A stretch of 64,000 nt of DNA from the NCBI RefSeq assembly GCF_958298935.1, contig NC_084940.1, forward strand, positions 17,665,146 through 17,729,145, given 5' to 3'. The notes beneath the pieces were generated by a model. The model ran no database searches. It was not told the origin of the DNA and was given only the letters and a program-made list of their open reading frames with translations. The position numbers and the translations under genes were made by a program. Position 1 is the stretch's first letter; every line of letters starts with the position of its first letter. This DNA is from Phragmites australis (lineage: Eukaryota > Streptophyta > Magnoliopsida > Poales > Poaceae). Shown here piece by piece: positions 55,178 through 64,000 of this stretch.

Positions 55178-56770
55178 TGTCGGTGTATTTAGAACCAGGG
55201 GTCCCTAAGTCCCGAGGCCAAACCGGCCGCCCACCACATATCACCACCCTGCAAGGTAAAAGCAGAGACTCGGGAGAGGGTGCTCGGGGCTGCGCGTGGC
55301 AGCCCCCGAGGACTCGGTGCCCCGAAGGTCCCTCTAAAGTGCTCGGGAGAGGGTGCTCGGGGCTGCGCGTGGCAGCCCCCGAGGACTCGGTGCCCCGAAG
55401 GTCCCTCTAAAGTGCTCGGGAGAGGGTGCTCGGGGCTGCACGTGGCAGCCCGCGAGGACTCGGTGCCCCGAAGGTCTCACTCAAGTACTCGGGAGAAGAT
55501 GCTCGGGGCTGCACGTGGCAGCCCGCGAGGACTCGGTGCCCCGAAGGTCTCACTCAAGTACTCGGGAGAGGGTGCTCGGGGCTGCACGTGGCAGCCCGCG
55601 AGGACTCGGTGCCCCGAAGGTCTCACTCAAGTACTCGGGAGAGGGTGCTCGGGGCTGCGCGTGGCAGCCCCCGAGGACTCGGTGCCCCGAAGGTCCCTCT
55701 AAAGTGCTCGGGAGAGGGTGCTCGGGGCTGCACGTGGCAGCCCGCGAGGACTCGGTGCCCCGAAGGTCTCACTGAAGTCCTCGGGAGAGAGTGCTCGGGG
55801 CTGCACGTGGCAGCCCCCGAGGACCCGGTGCCCCGAAGGTCCCCCCAAGATGCTCGGGAGATAGTGCTCGGGGCTGCACGTGGCAGCCCCCGGGGACTCG
55901 GTCCCCAGAAGGTTCGCGCAAGATCGTTCAAAGACTCAAAGGGCCCCGTCGCCAGAGTGTCATCCAGTCAAGGGCCCGATGCCGCATTTAATAGGCGCGC
56001 GTGGCCTGGCATTCTGACATCCTGACATTCTCGGCTGCCCACGCCCCAGTGTCAGACCCGGCCATGCCCAGGCTGGGGGGCGTGGGTTCATTAAATGCAC
56101 GGGTCCCGTCCCGTTTCCACTTGCGCACCTCGGGATAACGTTACCAGAATCGAAGCACTCGGCCTGCCACCCTGCCCTGGCAGGAGAACAAGACAGAGTG
56201 GGCGCACCGGGCACCTCTGAGGCTGTCCGGTGGGCCTTTCTTTTATGGCACCCCGATGCTTCCACAGCGGCTAGTGGTCGAATGCGCGCCGCCTTCCTCC
56301 ACCGCCCCTGTCACTTCGCCAAAATGAGATGATTAGGCCTTTCTCCGTGGCACCTGGGCATTGGCATCCCCTCTTTCCCATTCAGGATATGTCGAGGTCG
56401 GCGCATCTATAAAAGAAAAGGAAGGAGGACGCTAGAGAAGACGGATAGACAAAGACAGAAAAAGAGAACAAGGAAAGAACAGCCCCGATCGCAAGACGAT
56501 CAAGAGACCAGCTAGCTAGAACATAAGAGCCTTCGACTCTTTTGTAAAAGAGTTCTCCTTCGAGAACCAGAGATAACACTCACACAGGAGTAGGGTGTTA
56601 CGCCTCCGCGCGGCCCGAACCTGTCCAAAAACCCGGTGTCCCCGCAAGCCATCGCATTTATTTCCTTTTCCGCTCATTTCCCGTGCAAACTTTTCTAGGA
56701 TCATCCCCCCGGCCGAATCTCTAAAAAGGGGTCTCTCGGGATCCCTGCGACAGGAGTTCACCCTCCGACA
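55178..56770 (+). mobile_element. 3' LTR of the 9-kb element (1593 bp)
   Basis: Starts after the purine-rich CGGGGGCTAC. I found no difference from the 5' LTR, at a constant offset of 7436 bp. The tandem array lies at 55266-55922 and TCTAG follows at 56771-56775. Confidence 0.95.
55266..55922 (+). repeat. nine 73-bp tandem repeats in the 3' LTR
   Basis: The same nine units, in the same order of loop variants, as in the 5' LTR. Confidence 0.95.
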
Positions 56771-58250
56771 TCTAGGTATAACCATGTTGAGATCTAACTT
56801 AAAAGATATCTGAGATATTTAGAAATGCATAGATCATCGTTAAAAGTCAAGCGGTAGTTCGACCATCGTTCACGAGTTATAGGGTTTAATTATTATTTTT
56901 TTGCAATGAAAACAATATTGAGATGTATGAATTGTGAGAATGAGACAAGATGTGAGCGATTTCAGGTGTAGTTCGGAAGAGGAACTCGAATGCCATAGAT
57001 CTCTTGTATTGATTAAGCACTGACCGTTGGTTGCCGTTGGCTTAAATACTTTTCGTACTTCAAGATATTCAATAAATGTATGAATGAGCCAATTATCATA
57101 CGTCGTGCTAACACTTAACTTGCGACCCTATGGCGTGTAAGAGAAAGGAATGAGGAGAAGCAAGATGGCGTGGAGTCGGAGGTGTCTAGGACACGATCGT
57201 GGTAACCCCGGTGTCATAGGAGCATGTGCAAGTGGCTAGTTCCAGGTACGAGAAAGGTCAAGGGGCAAGAGGATGAACCCAAGTCATGTGGGTAAAGATG
57301 TATCCTCCTGCAGGGTGTAAGATCAATTTGAATCGCTGCACTCTTGGTTTTGAGCATGTTTATCTCCATCCGCATCAATCGTAGAGTTTTAAATGTTAGG
57401 ATGTTTGTGGTATGTTGGGAAGTGACTAGTGCTAGGTATGTTGGAAAGAGTATGATCATGTGACATATATGTTTATGGTTATGATCTCATGATAATTAGG
57501 TACGAGTGGTTAAGTGGTAGATGCTCACACCCTTGAGTCGATAAAATGCTTTTGAGTATAAATTTATTTAGCCTTGTTGCCGATTCCTTGCTACACATCC
57601 CCAAATGCATAATTCTTGAAGTCGAGTTATTATATGTACCTAATATGGAATAAGTCTGAGTAACTTCGTACCCATCTTGCTTTTGTTGAGTTTTGCAGGT
57701 GAGGAGTAGTGTACTGCTATTTCACACCCGCCGATGTCGGTGATGGGCAAGAGTAGTATGGGCTACTTGAGTTGTTTTGTGGTGGTGCCTCCGGGAAAAT
57801 GTGTCGCCTATTTTTTGTTGTTTATAAACTTTGATTCTGTTGTGTAGTTACTCTAACCGACTAGGAGATGAAACTGTCATATTTTGTTCTCCTAGTGTTT
57901 GTCGTTCAGTAAATTATTGAACTTGTAATAACTTAAGGACTTCTAATATATTTATATTACTCACTCTTTATTACTCTTGATGTGACGAAGCTTGTTGTAC
58001 AGATGTTTGTTCTGATCTTAGGTATAAAACACATGTCTATACTACCGGAATGTGATTCGGGTTAATCATTGTTGGTCGCGATCGTTGTGATGAGACATGG
58101 GATAGCACGTGGCATGTCGAAAGATGGGCGTGTGTTACCTCTTATCTTATCAACTGATCGTCCTAATTATTAATTCGAATACTATTTGGATGGCTACTCA
58201 TAGCGTGACATCAAAACAAGGTTTAATGAAGTAGCCTAAAAATACTTAGG

Positions 58251-58255
58251 ATAAG
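58251..58255. repeat. target-site duplication of the 5.2-kb solo LTR, left copy
   Basis: ATAAG precedes the LTR and is repeated at 63485-63489. Confidence 0.92.
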
Positions 58256-58529
58256 TGTAACATCCTGAAATTTAGCATATAAAAATATATCAAAATTCGC
58301 TCCAAATTAAAACTTTTTCTAATTATTAAATCAATATAAAATCAAGGAAGTATATATTTAATGTATATATACTCGTATGTATACATTCAAATATATTATT
58401 TTGGGCTAAGTATTCCAGAAAGCACCAAGTTAATTTCTAAATAAATCATTGCAATGAATTGATCATATGCATTTTGGTTTATTGGTTCTTCTGGTTCTTT
58501 GCGTGGTGATTCGAATTGAATGTTTCTCA

Positions 58530-59100
58530 AATTCAAATCTCAATCTTTATTCTTTTCCGCTCAAATACAAATTGAATTCAATTCTCCTGAATTCAAACAT
58601 CTCTCAAATCCCGAAGCTTCAAGTATGAATCTTTCTCCTAATTCAAATACCCTTATTTGAATTAATGCCAAACTCATATTCAAATACTCCTATTTGAGTT
58701 TAATCCTATACATCTCAAATCCATTTTCAATCAAACCTTCGTCAATTTTCTATTCGAATGTAAATTCAAATTGTTCATAATGTATTCAAATACCTTCCCG
58801 TTCAATCGCTTCACAAATCCGTTTTCAGTTCAAATCTCGTATTCAAATCATCGCTATCCCAATCCAATCCACATAAATTCATTTGAATTATCACAAATCC
58901 ATTTCGATTCGATTGCATTCAAATTGAATCATTCAATCTCAATTTGAATATTTCCAAATCCTATTACCAATTCAAATTATTCAATTTGAATCCTTGCAAA
59001 TACAAATACAATTCAAATACATCTATTTGAATTATCACACATTTCATTTACAAATTCAAATACATCTTTTGCAATTCAAATACACAAATATCTCACTGTT
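58530..59100. repeat. array of ATTCAAAT / ATTTGAAT motifs
   Basis: Several dozen irregularly spaced copies of TTCAAAT, AATTCAAAT or their complements fill about 570 bp of the solo LTR. The spacing is not a simple tandem period. Confidence 0.8.
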
Positions 59101-59153
59101 GTCTCTCTCACTTTGATTACCGACCAAACAAGCTCATCCCTGATCCTCTCACC

Positions 59154-60169
59154 ATGGGCAGCATCACATGCTCCTCTCTCTCTTCCTCTGATCTTTCCAT
59201 CAAGCAGACCAAAGCCATTTTGCTTCCTCCTCTCAAGCTTCACATGCAAGCCATCTCCACCCCTGCCATACTCCTTTCTTCTTCAAAACTGAGCAGCAGC
59301 CCTCCCCTCTGCTCCACTCTGCTCTCTCTTCCGTCACCTGCAAGTGATCTTCTCCACACACATACAAGCATACACACAAACATGCAGCAGCGCAACCACA
59401 GCACCGACGCGCAGCAGCAGCTCGCTGCTACGTGACCGTCCTGAGCTGGCATCCCTTGCTCCTCTGTGTTATGCCGCCGTGGCGCCGTCCTGCCATCGCC
59501 GAGCCGCTTCCCGACGCCATGCACGTCGTCAAGGGACGCCACGCCCGCGTCCTCATGATGAGCACCGCGATCACCCTCCTCCTCTCTCCCCGCACCATCG
59601 CGCTCAGCTCCACCGCGCCGTCTCGGCCGCTCGACCATGTCCAGCCAATGCGTCGTGCCGCCTCCGACCTGCGCCTCCCGCGCCGCGCATCCATGCACGC
59701 CGCCGCTCGCCCATGCATGCGCCACACGCTCCTTCGCGCCACGTGCGCCCTGCCGATGCGCCGTCCCGGCCGCCGTCGCTACCGCGCTCTGTCTCCTGCG
59801 TGCGCCAAGCCGTCCCGCGCACGCTGCCTCGCCCTGGCCCGCGCTCCACCGCCGGCTGCCGACTCACGCCGCGCCGCTCGACTGGCCCATCTGCTACCTA
59901 GCCTGCGCAGCTCCGCCGTGAGCCGTCGCCGGCAAGTTCCGCTGCCGCCTCCCTCTCCTCTCCTGCCGGCTTCTCCTCTCACCCCGGCCGCTCCCCTTCT
60001 CCCTCCGGCAGCCACCATCCCGCCAGCGAGCCCCTTTCTCCGCCAGCCACCTCCCTCCAACGAGCTCCGTCTCCCCCTCCCTTTTCCGGCTCCCTCCTCT
60101 CCCTCTCACTTCGGCGCCACTGCCGCCGCCCCTCTCTCCGGTCCCTCTCTCTCTGAGCCGCACAGGTAA
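59154..60169 (+). other. GC-rich segment of the solo LTR with open frames of doubtful meaning
   Basis: Three overlapping plus-strand frames (59154-59435, 59344-59901, 59432-60169) and several minus-strand frames are open because the DNA is GC- and CT-rich. The translations are Pro/Ala/Arg-rich without a domain. I regard them as leader sequence within the LTR rather than genes. Confidence 0.5.
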
Positions 60170-62775
60170 AATGGCCCGGCCAACCTTATCCTTTCCCTCC
60201 TGCCTTATCTCCTATATGCGGGTCCCACAAGTCCATGGCCTCGGTCCACTATGGACCGGCCACTGGTGCTCCCCTCCGGTCCACAGCTTATGCACCATGT
60301 TCACAGCGCAGTGCGGACCAAGTCCACAAAATCCGGTCTACGATGAACCACCCTCAGAGCCGACCACGGTTCACAAATCCCATAGACCAAGTCCATGAAA
60401 CAGTGACATTTTCCAATTTCCAGGATTTTCCTTTTTGGTAAATCTTCGGATAGCCATATCTCATCCAATTCAACTCCGATTTTGGCGATTCTTTCACCAA
60501 TATTCCTCTAAAATCATAATCTATCTCCATACCAAATCTTGTAATTTTTGGAGTTCGTTTGTTTTCTCGTTCAATATTTATTTATTGTCACGGTATTTAA
60601 TCTAGATTTAGATCATGACTTTTAATAGATAAAGTTGAAGTTAGATAATTCGATAATGATGTTTAGGTTGTAATCATAGATTAGTCACTTATGATAACGT
60701 AGCTTAAGTAGGTTAATTCCTATTCTTAATAAGAATAACTAAATGTTGTTTCAATTAAATGTTTAAGAATAAATCGTTATTTCATGTGATAGTTTATAGA
60801 TTAAATCTTAGTTATAATTAATGTAATAAGTTAATCAGTGTAGCGGTTAAATAAATAAATACATGTTAATAGATAATAGAATAATTTACATGTTAATAGT
60901 TAATTAATTGAATAGCCTTTTGATAATTAATTAATTAGATTCAAAGGATAGATTAATTTAATTAATTACATGTATGCTTTTATGATAGCAATAGAATATA
61001 ACTTAATTAGTGTGGCAATTAAACAACACTAAGTAATTAAGATTAGTTGATAAATAACTATATTTAGTGCTATAGATTAGAATAATTAATCTCCACACTT
61101 AAGCACAGATAATCGTTTAGAGTTATACTTACATATATATGTATACATGCTCACATACATATAGATGTAAGTATTACACATACATTCATGCATGTACTCA
61201 CCTACACGTAGAATCTCTAGCTGTCGCCTTCCGGCAGTTACTCTAATAAACATTCACCTAGTTAATCGTGATTTGTTCAGGTTTTCTCTTAAGTTGATAA
61301 AACAACTAGGTTAACAGCTTAACCTAACTTCACTAGTTTGTCCCGTTATTCTTTGTGTATTAGTTTCATATTGATTAGAGTTGCCGATCGTCTTCCGCTA
61401 GGTTTAGCTTTCGTCATTTTCCCTCAGTCGTTCTTCTTCCGCTTTGGTATTTCTTGGTTTTATTCTGGTGTTCATTTGCTTAGTCGTTGTGCACTTTTTA
61501 TCGTTAATATGCGTAGACTCGAAGTCAAGGTTCTAAGCAAGAATACGAGGAAGAAACTGAAGGCAAGATCCAGTGATGAAGAAGAACCCCAGATGACTCA
61601 AGCGACAAGACCAATCGTGAAATGGCCATTTAGAAAGGCAAGTCCTATTTCCTTGATCATATTGAACCTATGGTTTTCGAATAATATACATGACCAACTA
61701 AAACCGGACTTATTATTTCATGTGCTATATATTGCGTTTTCTTTCAAACTACTTGTAGTAGTTAATCCTATCAACACTGCCATACCATACATGTCATCAT
61801 CCAGAATACATATCACCCTAGGAATACCTATTGTTAAATATATTAACGATAGACGACGCCTTGATATCTAGCATGCTTAGGATGGAATACGTCTCCTCAG
61901 AGACGTCGCTTTTAAAAATACTTCTCTTTGGAGACAAGATTTACTGTTATCAATGATAACTCATATACCATGCTTCCTTGATGGTTGTGAATTCCGTGAT
62001 GGTCGGAAAATCCTTGATGTCATGTGGGACATGGAGGGTGATGTGTAAAAATGGGTGAAAACTGTTTTGGCGCGGGTAGGTAGAGTAGTCCTCTGAGGAG
62101 GATGCTCTTTGGGGCTTGAGTTACATGATGGTATTCATTCCCCATGAAGATGCCTAGCCCGGCCGCTTAAGGACCGAGTCATTTCACCGACATGCCTTAG
62201 CGACCCCGTGCAACCATACGTCCTGAATGGGCATGACTTGACTTTTCCTTCACCAGACTGAGTTGGGTACAATACCAGGAGGCTGAGAGCAACGAGCAGC
62301 CAAGGGTCTATCTGTCCCGCTGTTTGGAGGTTTCAGGAACCGGCTTAGGCTTAAAAAGGGAGGCTGGCCTTCGGAACATGCAGCTTTGGAACTTGGCATG
62401 TCTCGTGGAAAAGTCAGGCAGGAAAGGTGTTTGGAGAATCTCGGTATGATTCGCTCCTCCGTTTGCAATGGTTGGAGGCGGAGCATATCGTATGGGTAAA
62501 GCTATACAACCTCTGCAGAGTGTAAACTTATTCAAATAGCCGTGTCCACGGTCATGGACATGCGAAGACAGAACCTTTTTGACTAGACTTCGGGTGCGTG
62601 CGTCTTGATGAGTGAGTGTGTGGACTAGATATCCATGTGATGTGATTCCTGGCTTGATCCGTCAGAAGCTGTGTGGTACTAGAGGTACACCAGATGTGAT
62701 AAAAGGGACTGCAGAGTGATGTATAGCCCCTCCCAGGACCGAAAACCCTCAGATATAACTTGTTACCCTAGTTTT

Positions 62776-62980
62776 GGTTTTAAAACTATTCCGACAGCTT
62801 TGCTATTAGGTAACCTTCTCATACGTTGGGGACTTGAGGTGATACTCAGTACCAACAGAAGATGCCTGAACAGTTTTACTTTTAAAACCGTTTTGACAGC
62901 TTTGCTACCAGGTCACCTTCTAATACGTTGGGGACTTGAGGTGATACTCAGTACCAACAGAAGATGCCTGTAGTTGTTTT
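62776..62980 (+). repeat. 102-bp tandem duplication in the solo LTR
   Basis: Two copies at an offset of 102 bp share ATACGTTGGGGACTTGAGG and AACAGAAGATGCCTG, with a few differences in the first half. Confidence 0.88.
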
Positions 62981-63699
62981 CAAAAGCTTTGTTACATTTA
63001 TTTCAAAAGGTTAACAGTGGAGAATATAACTGGATACCTGCATAAAACCTGCTTTACGCTTAAAACTATGCCGTAAAGCCTTATCCTTGAAATATGCATT
63101 ATGCATCTATCAACCCCCTTGAAGTAGTATAGGACTTGTTGAGTATCTTCCGTACTCAGTCTTGTTGCTTTCAAATTATTGAGTTGGAGATCAGCCTCAA
63201 CCCAGATGAAGTCGAAGAGAAGAAGCCTAAGGTCGCGTCTGCACCCGAGTTGCATTGGGTTGCATCGCCGTTTCGCTCCGCTGCGCTGTAGGCTCTTCTG
63301 CCTGGCTGATCTACTGTGGATTCTTGCCCACCAGACCATCTTTTCTCTTTTCAGGTATTTATTTTACTTATTTGTATTTGAAGTATATATTTGATATCAT
63401 TCTGTTGAATTTTGTGTATATCAGCTACTTGATCCAGGGACTGATACAGGAGGCACAGGGGAACCCGAGTTCGGGGTCCTGACAATAAGGGTTAATAAAA
63501 CATGTCAACCCAGTAATGCAAACCCACTAATGTTTTTTTCCACGTCCTAAGTATATGCTCTATTTTATTTGTTACCTTGTTTTAGAGCTATTCGTACCTC
63601 TTCTTGTTGTCAATATGCTTAATCTTGGTCTCTAACTCGTCTCCTTCTTAATAGGTTAAGGATGGCCGCTCTAGCCTTGGTGATGGCTACTCGTGCTGA

Positions 63700-64000
63700 G
63701 GCTGTGGTAGGTTTTCCCGCACTCCTCTGCAAATTCTTTGGCGCTCAAACCTCACCTTTGTGCAAGAGTATGCGATGTATGCTCAAAGAGTTGGGCCTGA
63801 CTTGGTGGAATACTTGGCGACCCTGGCCATCAAAGCGCGTATCATTGAAGATGGAGCCAACCCTCACTACTTTGAAGCAGCTGGAACATCAGAAGAGATG
63901 GTAGTTCAAGAGGTGGCGTATAAGGTGATGGCTACCCTTCGTGGCGAGTTACTAGTCTTGAGTAGATGGTTGTTCATTCATTTTCTCTTTCGAGGAGGCA
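63700..64000 (+). CDS. open frame at the window end, internal region of gypsy copy B, partial
   Basis: A frame without a clear start reads F-V-Q-E-Y-A-M-Y-A-Q, then Y-L-A-T-L-A-I-K-A-R and V-A-Y-K-V-M-A-T-L-R, and remains open toward the window edge. Another frame starts at ATG 63662. Copy A at the equivalent place has only leader DNA before gag at 29629, so this may be an additional frame upstream of gag. Extra frames in this position have been reported in some rice gypsy elements. I do not recognise its function. Confidence 0.4.

Larger units (their letters stand above)
47742..56770 (+). mobile_element. 9.0-kb non-autonomous LTR retrotransposon with an antisense gene
   Basis: Two 1593-bp LTRs that appear identical by eye are flanked by TCTAG. 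A primer site TGGCGCGCCAGGTAGG follows the 5' LTR, and a purine-rich CGGGGGCTAC precedes the 3' LTR. There is no protease, RT, RNase H or integrase in the 5.8-kb internal part. It carries a 145-codon sense frame and a large spliced antisense gene. The leader, GC content and antisense gene suggest a non-autonomous member of the Tat/Retand-like Ty3/gypsy group, in which antisense frames are known; this placement is inferred. A related autonomous element must supply the enzymes. Confidence 0.92.
58256..63484 (+). mobile_element. 5.2-kb solo LTR
   Basis: Starts TGTAACATCCTG, ends GGGGTCCTGACA, and is flanked by ATAAG on both sides. The flanks rejoin into sequence matching gypsy copy A (28983-29020), so the insertion is precise. 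No primer site, polypurine tract or pol motif was found inside. It holds an AT-rich TTCAAAT array, a GC-rich segment, AT-rich DNA and a 102-bp tandem duplication. A solo LTR from recombination of a very long-LTR (LARD-like) element fits best. Confidence 0.75.
47562..64000 (+). mobile_element. Ty3/gypsy element copy B, split by two later insertions
   Basis: Parts at 47562-47741, 56771-58255 and 63485-64000 align in order with copy A (27357-27540, about 27541-28990 and 29007 onward). Copy B lacks the first 1.36 kb of the LTR. Its LTR ends AGCGTGACA at 58210, followed by a mutated primer site. The internal region is interrupted by a solo LTR and continues to the window end. Both interruptions have clean target duplications. 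Confidence 0.8.

Noticed and set aside
59240..60163. Several overlapping plus- and minus-strand frames in the 5.2-kb solo LTR
   Set aside because: Low-complexity Pro/Ala/Arg translations, no domains, inside an LTR.
1..64000. CRISPR arrays, operons, rRNA or tRNA genes
   Set aside because: None seen; the tandem 73-bp units have no spacer structure and the window is plant nuclear DNA.

Overview
This window reads as a plant nuclear genome, most likely a grass. The evidence is one intact, intron-rich plant gene for the PP2A scaffolding subunit, surrounded by nested LTR retrotransposons of grass type, plus a LINE fragment, long microsatellites and broken host genes. There are no bacterial or organellar gene clusters.

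Layout. 1-5250: 3' part of a Ty3/gypsy chromovirus (gag, deleted pol, 3' LTR); its 5' LTR lies outside the window. 5404-6060: F-box/DUF295-like pseudogene. 6369-15225 (minus): a tentative, unidentified host gene whose penultimate exon is split by a young, full-length Ty1/copia element (6742-12586, 5-bp target duplication, one 1630-codon gag-pol frame). 17102-24600 (minus): complete PP2A A-subunit gene, 12 coding exons, 587 aa. 24823-25994 (minus): 3' end of an L1-type LINE. 25995-30770: long LTR and decayed gag of a Ty3/gypsy element (copy A). 30770-42671: a minus-strand LTR remnant split by a decayed SIRE-like copia element (30816-40707), which itself holds an 877-bp insertion. 43513-46433: a small TRIM-like element with a duplicated partial LTR and a nested solo LTR. 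46488-47487 (minus): a possible small three-exon host gene. 47562-64000: a second copy (B) of the copy A family, split by two later insertions: a 9.0-kb element with LTRs that look identical (47742-56770), and a 5.2-kb solo LTR (58256-63484).

The most notable object is the 47742-56770 element. It has no protease, RT, RNase H or integrase. It carries a 145-codon sense frame and, on the opposite strand, a two-exon gene predicted to encode 1037 aa with its own TATA box, a 77-bp GT-AG intron, a region resembling the 'putative gypsy type transposon' family (Pfam PF04195, recognised by eye) and a long coiled coil. Each LTR contains nine 73-bp tandem units, each a hairpin with a G-box-like core in its loop.

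Insertion order can be read from the nesting. The gypsy copies A and B, the minus-strand LTR and the LINE are oldest. The SIRE and TRIM elements followed. The copia element, the 5.2-kb solo LTR and the 9-kb element are later, and the 9-kb element is probably the youngest. All family assignments come from motifs seen in the translations; no database search was possible.
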